Positions 25,090-33,460 of a stretch of DNA of 64,000 nucleotides are shown piece by piece (positions within the stretch are counted from its first letter, which is position 1; each line of letters begins with the position of its first letter). The notes below the pieces were generated by a model that saw nothing but the letters and a program-made list of their open reading frames with translations, made no database searches and had not been told where the DNA came from. This DNA comes from JAAZBA01 sp964461815 (GTDB lineage Bacteria > Bacillota > Clostridia > Oscillospirales > QAMX01), in contig CAYWVF010000007.1 in NCBI GenBank assembly GCA_964461815.1, positions 49,352 through 113,351 of the forward strand. The letters are read 5' to 3'. The position numbers were made by a program, and so were the translations under genes.

Positions 25090-26333
25090 TGAATAATCTT
25101 ATGCTTAAAGCTGAGACTCTTTCCCTCGCCGAGAAGGCTGAGGGAAAGGTCAAGGCTTGTTTTGACAAAATCGATAAAATTGCTTACGAGAACACTGCAA
25201 AGGTACTCTCTGCATTTCGTTCTCATCATGTAGCCGAGAATTATTTTTATGAAACTACCGGCTATGGTTACGATGACAAGGGTCGAGATCAGCTTGAAGA
25301 AATCTACGCAGAGGTTTTCGGCTGCGAGGATGCATTGGTACGTATACAATTTGTTAATGGCACTCACGCTATAGCTGCTGCATTGTATGGTGCGCTCTCC
25401 CCCGGTCAAAAGCTTGTATGTGCTACCGATCTGCCGTATGATACGCTTCACGATGTTATAGGTATCGGTTCCTGCGAGCACGGCTCTCTGGCATTTTACG
25501 GTATTACAAATGAGGTAGTACCTATGGTCAACGGCAAACCGGATATTGAAGCAATAAAAAAAGCATGTGTTGATGCCTCATGTGTGCTGATACAACGTTC
25601 TAAGGGCTACGGTGACAGGATCACGCTGTCATGTGAGATGATAGGTGATCTGATACGTGAGATAAGATCTGTGAATCGTGACATAATAGCAGTAGTAGAT
25701 AACTGCTATGGCGAATTTACAGAGACTACAGAGCCTACTCAGCATGGAGCAGATCTTATCGTAGGTTCTCTGATAAAGAATCCCGGCGGAGGTATCGCAC
25801 AGACAGGAGGATATATTGCAGGTAAGCATGAGCTTATAGAAAAAGTGTCATATCGACTCACTGTTCCCGGTATAGGACGTGAGTGCGGTGCAACTTTGGG
25901 ACAAAACAGAATGCTGTACCAGGGCTTCTTTATGTCTCCTCATGTGACAGCACAGGCTGTTAAAACTGCAATATTCTGTTCTTCTATCATGGAGGAGCTG
26001 GGATATTCGGTCAATCCTAAGCCGCTTGAAGAACGCTACGACATCATACAGACCATTGCGTTCGGTGATCCGAAACCGCTTTTAAAATTCTGCAAAGGCA
26101 TACAATCCGGTGCTCCTGTCGATTCATATGTAACGCCTGAGCCATGGGATATGCCGGGATATAACTGCCAGGTCGTAATGGCAGCAGGCGCATTTGTTCA
26201 GGGCTCTTCCATTGAATTATCTGCCGATGCGCCAATGCGTGAGCCCTATATCGCATACATGCAGGGTGGTCTCACATACGAATCCGGTAAGCTTGGCATA
26301 CTGCTTGCCGTAAATGAACTTTTAGATAAATAA
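25089..26333 (+). CDS. Methionine gamma-lyase-family PLP protein (YnbB/'aluminum resistance' family)
   Basis: This 414-residue fold-type I PLP enzyme resembles the Met_gamma_lyase family often named aluminum resistance protein. Markers are FVNGTHAIAAALYG (about 89-102), VVDNCYGEF with the PLP-contact Asp (D204), and VGSLIKNPGGG with the Schiff-base lysine K230. The true reaction of this family is not settled; a C-S lyase activity is the usual guess. The ATG at 25089 shares its A with the TGA of the ACT gene, so it is coupled to it. In many Firmicutes this gene sits near glnA or miaA; here it joins a 2-oxoacid and one-carbon gene run. Confidence 0.85.
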   Translation: MNNLMLKAETLSLAEKAEGKVKACFDKIDKIAYENTAKVLSAFRSHHVAENYFYETTGYGYDDKGRDQLEEIYAEVFGCEDALVRIQFVNGTHAIAAALYGALSPGQKLVCATDLPYDTLHDVIGIGSCEHGSLAFYGITNEVVPMVNGKPDIEAIKKACVDASCVLIQRSKGYGDRITLSCEMIGDLIREIRSVNRDIIAVVDNCYGEFTETTEPTQHGADLIVGSLIKNPGGGIAQTGGYIAGKHELIEKVSYRLTVPGIGRECGATLGQNRMLYQGFFMSPHVTAQAVKTAIFCSSIMEELGYSVNPKPLEERYDIIQTIAFGDPKPLLKFCKGIQSGAPVDSYVTPEPWDMPGYNCQVVMAAGAFVQGSSIELSADAPMREPYIAYMQGGLTYESGKLGILLAVNELLDK

Positions 26334-26355
26334 ATTTATTATTGGAGAGAAACAA

Positions 26356-28026
26356 ATGCTGACTGATATTGAAATAGCCCAGAATGCTAAACTGGAACGC
26401 ATAGAAAATATTGCTGCCAAGCTCTCGTTGTCTTCAGATGATATTGATTTTTACGGTAAATACAAGGCAAAGATAGATGAAAGTGTATTTAAAAGAGTGG
26501 AAAACAACAAGGACGGAAAGCTTATCCTTGTTACGGCAATAAATCCCACTCCCGCAGGTGAAGGTAAAACAACAACTACTATCGGTCTCGGTCAGGCAAT
26601 GGCGAAGATAGGCAAATCAGCCATAATCGCATTGCGTGAGCCGTCTCTCGGTCCTGTTTTCGGTATGAAGGGTGGAGCTGCAGGAGGCGGATATTCTCAG
26701 GTAGTTCCTATGGAGGATATAAATCTCCACTTCACAGGTGACCTTCATGCGATAACCACAGCTCATAATCTTCTCTGTGCTCTTGTTGACAATCACTTGC
26801 AGCAGGGAAATGAGCTTGGACTCGATCCTCGCAGGATCAATATAAAAAGAGTTCTTGATATGAACGATCGTGCTCTTCGCTTCATAATCAACGGACTTGG
26901 CGGTAAATCAAACGGTGTTCCCAGAGAAGATGGATTTATGATAACAGTTGCAAGTGAAGTAATGGCTGCACTTTGTCTTGCAAACAACATAGATGATCTC
27001 AAAGAAAAGCTTTCCAATATTCTTGTCGGGTACACATATACCGGAAAAACTCTGTATGCTAAGGATTTCAAAGCAGCAGGCGCTATGGCCGCACTGCTTA
27101 AGGATGCTATCAAACCAAATCTTGTTCAAACTCTTGAGGGTACTCCGTGTCTCATTCACGGCGGTCCATTTGCAAACATAGCTCATGGCTGTAACAGCGT
27201 TCGTGCAACTAAGCTTGGACTGAAGCTTGCCGATTATTGCATAACAGAAGCCGGATTCGGTGCCGATCTCGGTGCCGAGAAATTCTTCGATATCAAATGC
27301 CGCAAAGCAGAGCTGACACCGAGCTGCGTGGTATTGGTAGCAACTATACGTGCTCTTAAATACAACGGTGGTGCTGAGCTTTCAGAGCTAAAAAACGAAA
27401 ACATTGATGCACTCAAAAACGGCAGCGCAAATTTGGAGGCTCATATTGAGAATCTGAAGAAATTCGGTGTTCCCGTTGTAGTTGCACTCAACAAATTCTA
27501 TACAGATACAGATGCCGAAGTTCAATGCGTGAAAGATATCTGCACAAATTATGGTGCAAAATTTGCCATATCCGATGTATTTGCGAACGGAGGAAACGGT
27601 GGTATTGAGCTTGCAAATATGGTCGTCGATATATGCGACAATGAGAGATCCGAATTCAAATTCCTTTATGACTGTGAGCTTCCGCTTGAAAAGAAGATCG
27701 AAGCTATAGCAAAGGAAATATACGGTGCATCAGGCGTAGTATATGACGCCGAAGCAAAAAAAGCTCTGCGTAGCTTTACAAAGATGGGCTACGGAAGTCT
27801 ACCCGTCTGCATGGCAAAAACTCAATATTCACTTTCCGATAACAAGAATCTTCTCGGAAGACCAAAGAATTTCACGGTAAAGGTAAGAGAAGCCAAGCTG
27901 TCATCCGGTGCAGGCTTTGTAGTTGCTATCCTGGGTGATATTATGACAATGCCCGGACTTCCAAAAGTACCTGCTGCCGAGAATATTGATATAAGCAACG
28001 ACGGAAAGATAACGGGGCTGTTTTAA
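26356..28026 (+). CDS. fhs: Formate-tetrahydrofolate ligase
   Basis: The 556-residue enzyme joins formate, ATP and THF to 10-formyl-THF, feeding purine and one-carbon synthesis. The P-loop-like motif is PTPAGEGKTTTTIGLGQ (64-80), and EPSLGPVFGMKGGAAGGG is the classic FTHFS signature. Length and motif order are canonical. TTGGAGAG precedes the ATG, 22 bases after the previous gene. Fhs alone does not imply acetogenesis; no acetyl-CoA synthase or other Wood-Ljungdahl gene is present in the window. Confidence 0.97.
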   Translation: MLTDIEIAQNAKLERIENIAAKLSLSSDDIDFYGKYKAKIDESVFKRVENNKDGKLILVTAINPTPAGEGKTTTTIGLGQAMAKIGKSAIIALREPSLGPVFGMKGGAAGGGYSQVVPMEDINLHFTGDLHAITTAHNLLCALVDNHLQQGNELGLDPRRINIKRVLDMNDRALRFIINGLGGKSNGVPREDGFMITVASEVMAALCLANNIDDLKEKLSNILVGYTYTGKTLYAKDFKAAGAMAALLKDAIKPNLVQTLEGTPCLIHGGPFANIAHGCNSVRATKLGLKLADYCITEAGFGADLGAEKFFDIKCRKAELTPSCVVLVATIRALKYNGGAELSELKNENIDALKNGSANLEAHIENLKKFGVPVVVALNKFYTDTDAEVQCVKDICTNYGAKFAISDVFANGGNGGIELANMVVDICDNERSEFKFLYDCELPLEKKIEAIAKEIYGASGVVYDAEAKKALRSFTKMGYGSLPVCMAKTQYSLSDNKNLLGRPKNFTVKVREAKLSSGAGFVVAILGDIMTMPGLPKVPAAENIDISNDGKITGLF

Positions 28027-28458
28027 GTGGAAAACAATGATATCCAAATCATTAAAAGCTCTTCAGATACAGAAACTGAGCTTATCGGTGAAAAAATAGC
28101 AGCTACCCTATCGCCCGGGAGCGTTATAGCACTTACGGGAGATCTCGGTGCAGGCAAAACAGCATTTACCAGAGGTCTTGCTCGCGGTATTGGATATGAT
28201 GGACGTGTAACAAGTCCTACATTCACTATCGTAAATGAGTATCTCGGAGGAAGACTCCCTCTGTTTCATTTTGATATGTACCGTCTTTCATCCTCCGATG
28301 AGCTATATGATATCGGCTTTGATGATTATCTTATGTCAGGCGGTATATGTGCTATTGAATGGGCTAATAATGTAGAAGACGCACTTCCAGCAGATACCAT
28401 CTGCATCAAAATATCACGCATCAGTGACACTGAAAGAAATATCGAAATCAAACGTTAA
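28027..28458 (+). CDS. tsaE: tRNA threonylcarbamoyladenosine biosynthesis ATPase
   Basis: This 143-residue P-loop protein has Walker A GDLGAGKT (38-45), then TSPTFTIVNEY and AIEWANN, all family signatures. TsaE works with TsaB and TsaD in t6A37 modification of ANN-decoding tRNAs. The GTG at 28027 directly follows the fhs stop codon; no in-frame ATG gives a plausible N-terminus. The tsaB gene follows after nine bases, as is common in Clostridia. The rimI gene often found after tsaB is absent. Confidence 0.94.
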   Translation: MENNDIQIIKSSSDTETELIGEKIAATLSPGSVIALTGDLGAGKTAFTRGLARGIGYDGRVTSPTFTIVNEYLGGRLPLFHFDMYRLSSSDELYDIGFDDYLMSGGICAIEWANNVEDALPADTICIKISRISDTERNIEIKR

Positions 28459-28467
28459 TCGAAAGGC

Positions 28468-29151
28468 ATGAATATATATCCCATGAATATACTTGCATTT
28501 GAATGCAGTGCAAAAGCTGCTTCCACTGCCCTTTTATCAGATGGCAGACTTATAGCAGAATCATATCAAAACTGCGGATTTACTCACAGCAAAACACTTC
28601 TTCCTTTAGCAGAGGATATGCTTAATCGTTCGGGAAAAACTTTTGATGATATCGATCTTTATGCTGTCTCATCAGGTCCGGGGTCATTCACAGGTCTTAG
28701 GATAGGCATATCACTTGTAAAAGGCTTTGCATACGGAGCAGATAAGCCCTGCTGCGGAGTTTCATCTCTTGAAGCTATGGCATATTTGCTTCCTCCTTCA
28801 GAGAATATAGTATGCGCTGTAATGGATGCTCGTGCAGGACAGGTATACAATGCACTTTTTGATATTTCCGATGGTGTACAGAGACTGTGCGATGATCGGG
28901 CTATAACTGTTGAGGCGCTGAAAACAGAGCTTCAAGACACCGACAGACAAATAACTGTGATTGGTGACGGTTCATATCTGCTTGAAAACTGTGGCTTTCA
29001 CATGCTTCCCGAGCATATGTGCTATCAGCGTGCCAGTGGTGTTGCTTTATGTGCTCTTGCTTCAAAAAGCATCTCTGCTTTTGAGCTTTCACCTTCATAT
29101 CATCGTCTTCCGCAGGCAGAACGCGAAAGGCTTGCAAAAATGAATAAGTAA
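28468..29151 (+). CDS. tsaB: tRNA threonylcarbamoyladenosine biosynthesis protein (TsaD partner)
   Basis: This 227-residue ASKHA-fold protein has ILAFECSAKAASTALL near the N-terminus and AVSSGPGSFTGLRIGI, the TsaB signature. It is an inactive paralogue of TsaD that scaffolds the t6A complex. Two starts are possible: ATG 28468, with GAAAGG almost touching it, and ATG 28483, 16 bases after the same site; family alignment favours a start near MNILAFECS. It lies between tsaE and rpiB in the same direction. Confidence 0.92.
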   Translation: MNIYPMNILAFECSAKAASTALLSDGRLIAESYQNCGFTHSKTLLPLAEDMLNRSGKTFDDIDLYAVSSGPGSFTGLRIGISLVKGFAYGADKPCCGVSSLEAMAYLLPPSENIVCAVMDARAGQVYNALFDISDGVQRLCDDRAITVEALKTELQDTDRQITVIGDGSYLLENCGFHMLPEHMCYQRASGVALCALASKSISAFELSPSYHRLPQAERERLAKMNK

Positions 29152-29175
29152 TATATTTTTAAGGAGTGTTTCTCA

Positions 29176-29625
29176 ATGAAAGTTATTATCGCATCCGATC
29201 ACGGTGCTTTTGAGCTCAAGGAAGCTGTAAAAAAGTACCTTACGGAAAAAGGCTTCGATATTTACGACGATGGCATATACGCTGAAACTGACAGATCAAA
29301 TTGCCATTATCCTGAAATTGCGGCAAAGGCTGCAAGAAAGGTTGCTTCCGGCGAATTTAAATACGGTATCATCCTCTGTGGTACAGGTATCGGAGTTTCT
29401 ATTGCAGCTAATAAGATCAAGGGAATACGTGCTGCACACGTAGGCTGCGAATATGATGCAAAATATACACGTCTTCACAATGATGCAAATGTTCTGTGCA
29501 TGGGCGGACGCACGATGGGTGAAGGTGCTGCATGTGAGATAGCCGAAATATTCCTCACAACTGAGTTTTCCGGCGGTGAGCGCCATATTAAACGCATCAA
29601 TATGATAAGCGAGCTGGAAAAATAA
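29176..29625 (+). CDS. rpiB: Ribose-5-phosphate isomerase B
   Basis: The 149-residue RpiB/LacAB-family protein has IIASDHGAFELKEAV (D8, H9) and the active-site cysteine in ILCGTGIG (C68). It interconverts ribose-5-P and ribulose-5-P in the non-oxidative pentose phosphate route. AAGGAG precedes the ATG. The rpiB-upp pair next to tsaE-tsaB is a familiar clostridial order. An allose-6-phosphate isomerase role is possible but less likely given the neighbours. Confidence 0.94.
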   Translation: MKVIIASDHGAFELKEAVKKYLTEKGFDIYDDGIYAETDRSNCHYPEIAAKAARKVASGEFKYGIILCGTGIGVSIAANKIKGIRAAHVGCEYDAKYTRLHNDANVLCMGGRTMGEGAACEIAEIFLTTEFSGGERHIKRINMISELEK

Positions 29626-29647
29626 AATATTTGGAGGTAATTTTGCT

Positions 29648-30277
29648 ATGAAAAACCTTCGCTTGATAGATCATCCTTTAATACAGCATAAGCTTACACG
29701 TATGCGTGAAGCTTCTACAGGATCAAAAGAATTTCGTGAGCTTACAAAAGAAATATCCATGCTGTTATGCTATGAAGCAACAAGAAATCTGGACGTTGAG
29801 AACGTTGAGATCTCCACACCTATTACTACATGTGATTCTCCTGTACTTTCGGGGAAGAAGCTTGCCGCAGTTTGTGTGCTTCGTTCCGGTATCATTATGC
29901 TTGACGGTATAATAAAGCTCATCCCGGCTGCAAAAGTCGGACATCTCGGAGTTTACAGAGACAGTGAGACATTGTCCCCTGTTGAATATTATTGTAAGCT
30001 TCCGTCGGATATCTCTGAACGTGATGTACTTATCCTCGATCCTCTGATCGCTACAGGCAGCTCCATATCATCTGCGGTACAATTCATAAAGAATTACGGA
30101 GCTAAAAGCATACATGTGATCAGTATCGTCTCATCTATTGAGGGAATGAAAACGCTATGTGATGATCATCCCGATATCGATGTAGTTTGTGCAGCTTTAG
30201 ACGATGCACTGACCGACTACGCTTTCGTCGATCCCGGTCTCGGTGATTTCGGAGACAGAGCATTCGGAACAAAATAA
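29648..30277 (+). CDS. upp: Uracil phosphoribosyltransferase
   Basis: This 209-residue enzyme salvages uracil with PRPP to UMP. The PRPP-binding loop is LILDPLIATGSSI and the C-terminal uracil-binding tail is PGLGDFGDRAFGTK. The N-terminal LIDHPLIQHKLTRMRE is typical. It is the last gene of the paaK-to-upp run; the hairpin at 30355-30394 follows. Confidence 0.96.
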   Translation: MKNLRLIDHPLIQHKLTRMREASTGSKEFRELTKEISMLLCYEATRNLDVENVEISTPITTCDSPVLSGKKLAAVCVLRSGIIMLDGIIKLIPAAKVGHLGVYRDSETLSPVEYYCKLPSDISERDVLILDPLIATGSSISSAVQFIKNYGAKSIHVISIVSSIEGMKTLCDDHPDIDVVCAALDDALTDYAFVDPGLGDFGDRAFGTK

Positions 30278-30354
30278 TTCTTTAACGCATATAAGCTTCA
30301 AATTATTGTGGCAGCAATAAATTATTTTTACTTACCGACAAACAATATGAAATC

Positions 30355-30394
30355 AAAAGCACGCATACCACTTTTACATGGTATGCGTGCTTTT
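30355..30394. terminator. Bidirectional terminator between upp and the GH20 gene
   Basis: Perfect 16-bp arms (30355-30370 and 30379-30394, AAAAGCACGCATACCA type) with an eight-base loop. The A/T ends give T-runs on both strands, serving the convergent transcripts. Confidence 0.92.
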
Positions 30395-30415
30395 CTATGA
30401 TATCATATCGACTTT

Positions 30416-32293
30416 TTAACAATACGGTGCTATTCGGCTTGCCGATACTGTACGTCCGAAGAAATTTAAGTATCTTATCATACCGGGCTGACCGTTATAA
30501 TCCCGTCTTTCTTCTTCAAGCTCCTCGAGCTTTGTAAGCTCTCCGTTAATGTACATTTTGATCTCAGTTATAGCGCTATCCATACGTGTCATAAGCGAGC
30601 CGTATCTCATATCCATTATATCCCATCCAAGAGCTTTGTAGAGCTTGAACCAGTTCTTCATATGGCACTCGCGCAGAGCAGCCATTCTTCTCTTCAACTC
30701 CGGAAGCTCAACATCAGCTATATGTGAAAGTGTCTTCATATCGTTTTCCTTGTACGCCTTTGTGATACGAAGTCCCATTTCACTCTTGAGTGCAAGAGTA
30801 TTCGCAACATTATAGTTGAACTCGAACATGCTGTTATAATCTCCGTTGCGACTTGTCATCTCTTTCAGCTGTGCAGCAAGTGCTTCATAATGCTTATCAA
30901 GCGGCAAGCCTTCAATATTCTTATCGCACAGTCCGGTCAAAATATCCTGCCACATAAGGAATTTAGATGGATTATAATCTGTAGCTGAAATATCATCAAC
31001 ACCGGGCGTATTATCGAGTGCTTCCAGTGCCATGAAATCATCGTACTTTGCGCCGGTAATAAATTCAAAGCGCTCCTTCAGCTTTTTATAATCTATAGTT
31101 TCACTATAGCCATGTTCGCCGTAAAGAGCAAGTCCGAGCATATTTGTGTTGTAGAGGCATTCTGTTCCGTTATCTCCCCAAATAGTCACAAATACTTCTT
31201 TAACGCCCTTTCGCTTACATACATTGAGTGCAGCCTCAGTGCTCTTAAAGGTGCGATCCCAGTGTGGGCCAAAGCCGATCCACGTCCAAATACCACCGGC
31301 AAATATCGGTTCACTGAACTTTCTATGACGCTCAATAGAAATATCATAAGACAATTCATCATTGCGGTAGTAATCCCAATATACAAGCTGAACATCCTTA
31401 GGACAACAATCTATTATATGCTGCGGAATATCTAAGGAGTTGCTATGATATCCGAGTCCGTGGAAGAACATATCGCTCCACATCATAGGAGTAAGTCCGA
31501 GCTCATGCACAATTTTAAGTACATTTTCAAGATGCATCTTCATGATCTCCTGAGGCTCCATGTAACCATGCTTATCAAGAAACTTTCCACGTCCGAGATT
31601 ATACGCTTCATCCATACCTATATGAACTCTCTTTGAACGGAACGGGCGAGTCGCTTCAACAAGAAGATCACGAATAAACTGATTTGTCTTTTCTTCACCT
31701 ACAACAAGGCATACATCATTCTCACGTATGTCATCATAAACGCTCCACTTAAGAACATCTACCAGATGTGCAAGTGTCTGTATACATGGGATCATCTCTA
31801 TGCCGAACATATCCGCATAATCATCACATTCACGGATATCAGCTTCTGTATATCGTGGACGCATATATCCGAAATAGGGCTGAGCCTTTACATCGAAGCT
31901 GTCTTCGCAGTACAGCATAAACATATTCAGACCCATCTGTGCCATCTGACGCAGTGTTTTCTTTACCTCGGATACCTTGATAACGGCATTTCCCTGTGAA
32001 ACATCGAACATCGGGCCGTTAAGTGTAAAATACGGTTTCTCTGTAATGCATATTTCAGTTTCTCCTGCTGTCAGATGCTGTACAAGAAGACTGTAAGCAC
32101 GGAAAAAGTGATGCTTTTTATCATATGTAATACTTGCTTCGCCATCCTTTGCCGTTACTATGATATCTGATCCATCCTGTTTTGTTACCGTAACATTCAT
32201 ACCGCATGAACATAATTCAACGCTCAAATCTTTACTAAGCTCAGTGATACCTGCCTGCACTTCGTCGAGCATTCCTTTAAAATTTAACTTCAT
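30416..32293 (-). CDS. Beta-N-acetylhexosaminidase-like glycoside hydrolase (GH20)
   Basis: This 625-residue protein has a GH20 barrel with VHIGMDEAYNLG, placing the catalytic Asp-Glu pair at D228-E229. An N-terminal alpha/beta domain covers about 1-90. The stretch FDVSQGNAVIKVSEVKKTL opens the barrel. After about 440 comes a helical tail of roughly 180 residues with charged repeats (KLEELEEERRDYNG) not found in classical hexosaminidases. No signal peptide is visible. It is the last gene of the patB - serine hydrolase - GH20 unit, 21 bases after the serine hydrolase gene. Probable role: intracellular trimming of N-acetylhexosamine- or galactosamine-containing oligosaccharides. It differs clearly from the GH20 gene at the left edge. 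Confidence 0.88.
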   Translation of the reverse strand: MKLNFKGMLDEVQAGITELSKDLSVELCSCGMNVTVTKQDGSDIIVTAKDGEASITYDKKHHFFRAYSLLVQHLTAGETEICITEKPYFTLNGPMFDVSQGNAVIKVSEVKKTLRQMAQMGLNMFMLYCEDSFDVKAQPYFGYMRPRYTEADIRECDDYADMFGIEMIPCIQTLAHLVDVLKWSVYDDIRENDVCLVVGEEKTNQFIRDLLVEATRPFRSKRVHIGMDEAYNLGRGKFLDKHGYMEPQEIMKMHLENVLKIVHELGLTPMMWSDMFFHGLGYHSNSLDIPQHIIDCCPKDVQLVYWDYYRNDELSYDISIERHRKFSEPIFAGGIWTWIGFGPHWDRTFKSTEAALNVCKRKGVKEVFVTIWGDNGTECLYNTNMLGLALYGEHGYSETIDYKKLKERFEFITGAKYDDFMALEALDNTPGVDDISATDYNPSKFLMWQDILTGLCDKNIEGLPLDKHYEALAAQLKEMTSRNGDYNSMFEFNYNVANTLALKSEMGLRITKAYKENDMKTLSHIADVELPELKRRMAALRECHMKNWFKLYKALGWDIMDMRYGSLMTRMDSAITEIKMYINGELTKLEELEEERRDYNGQPGMIRYLNFFGRTVSASRIAPYC

Positions 32294-32314
32294 ACATTTT
32301 CTCCTTATTTAAGC

Positions 32315-33445
32315 TTATTGTCCAAGCCCATAATACACAAGATTCCTGATCCTTGGATGTACGTAAGGCTCTTGATTATTTGTCATATGCTGAGCGTAGT
32401 AAACTGCCAGTCGCTTAGATGGATCTATCATTGCATATGCACCGGCAGCACCTCCCCATCCGAATTCTCCGATGGAGCTAAGAGAACCTCCCATCGCCTT
32501 ATCCATCATTGTGCGCACACCGAGTCCGTAACCGTAGCCGGCAATTTGAACCCAATTATAGTCAGAAAGAAGATTTTTATCAAGATGATTTGTACGCATA
32601 AGATCGATCGTTGCTTCTGTAAGTATACGAACCCCGTTTTTTCCGACACCGCCGTTTGCCATAGCATCAGCAAATTTAATATAATCATCAACTGTAGATA
32701 TTAAACCTGCGCCTCCGCTTTCATACATTTTACCAAGCTTAAAATAATTTGACAACGGAATTTTCACCACTTTATTTTCTTCTTCTCTAAAGTCATACTG
32801 TGATGCCATTCTGCTTTTTCTTTCATCTGTTAGCTCAAAGCCGGTATTCGTCATTCCAAGTGGAGCAAATAAATTATCATGCATATATTCGCCAAAGGAT
32901 CTTCCCGATACCACCTCGATAAGTCTTCCCAGAACATCATGACAAAGGCTGTAATTCCAATGAGTGCCAGGCTCAAATGCAAGCGGCTCTCGTGCTATAG
33001 CATCTACGATCTGCGCTGTTGTGCAGTTATCATCGTTTTCTTGACGAACCTTCAATATTTCAGGTGAATCGATATCATATGTAAGCCCTGCTGTCATTGT
33101 GAAAAAATCACGAATTTTTATATCGTTTTTTGCTTTTTGAAGACTACCGTCCTCTGCTTTTACATACATTTCTTTAAACGATGGTATATACTCCCACAAA
33201 GGATCTGTCATGAGATATTTTCCCTGCTCGAAAAGCTGTAATGCAGCCGCACATGTAATAACCTTTCCTACTGAGTACAGAAAATAGCTTCTGTCACACG
33301 TCAAAGGTATCTTTTTCTCGACATCTGAGTACCCTGCCTGATATCTGAATATCTCCTCATAACCGATATGTACTGTGCAATCGCATCCGGGTATTCTCCA
33401 CTGCACCAGATAATCCATAAATTGCTGTAGCTTCGTAAAATTCAT
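32315..33445 (-). CDS. Serine hydrolase of the beta-lactamase class C / esterase family
   Basis: The 376-residue protein has the SxxK catalytic motif in LYSVGKVITC (S58, K61) and a GWGGAAGAYAMIDP stretch matching the third motif region. The second motif is odd: WNYSLCHDVLG gives Y165-S-L167 where most relatives have Tyr-x-Asn. No signal peptide is seen, so it is unlikely to be a penicillin-binding protein or exported beta-lactamase; a cytoplasmic esterase or acyl-sugar hydrolase is more plausible. AGGAGG precedes the ATG. It lies between the PatB-like aminotransferase and the GH20 gene, with 15- and 21-base gaps, so one transcript is likely. Confidence 0.85.
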   Translation of the reverse strand: MNFTKLQQFMDYLVQWRIPGCDCTVHIGYEEIFRYQAGYSDVEKKIPLTCDRSYFLYSVGKVITCAAALQLFEQGKYLMTDPLWEYIPSFKEMYVKAEDGSLQKAKNDIKIRDFFTMTAGLTYDIDSPEILKVRQENDDNCTTAQIVDAIAREPLAFEPGTHWNYSLCHDVLGRLIEVVSGRSFGEYMHDNLFAPLGMTNTGFELTDERKSRMASQYDFREEENKVVKIPLSNYFKLGKMYESGGAGLISTVDDYIKFADAMANGGVGKNGVRILTEATIDLMRTNHLDKNLLSDYNWVQIAGYGYGLGVRTMMDKAMGGSLSSIGEFGWGGAAGAYAMIDPSKRLAVYYAQHMTNNQEPYVHPRIRNLVYYGLGQ

Positions 33446-33460
33446 AAGTCGAACACCCTC

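Noticed and set aside
24972..25481. Minus-strand open frame of 169 codons
   Set aside because: It overlaps the ACT and YnbB-like genes antisense and has no ribosome binding site.
26356..28026. fhs as evidence for acetogenesis
   Set aside because: Formate-THF ligase is common in non-acetogens, and no acetyl-CoA synthase or CO dehydrogenase gene is present here.
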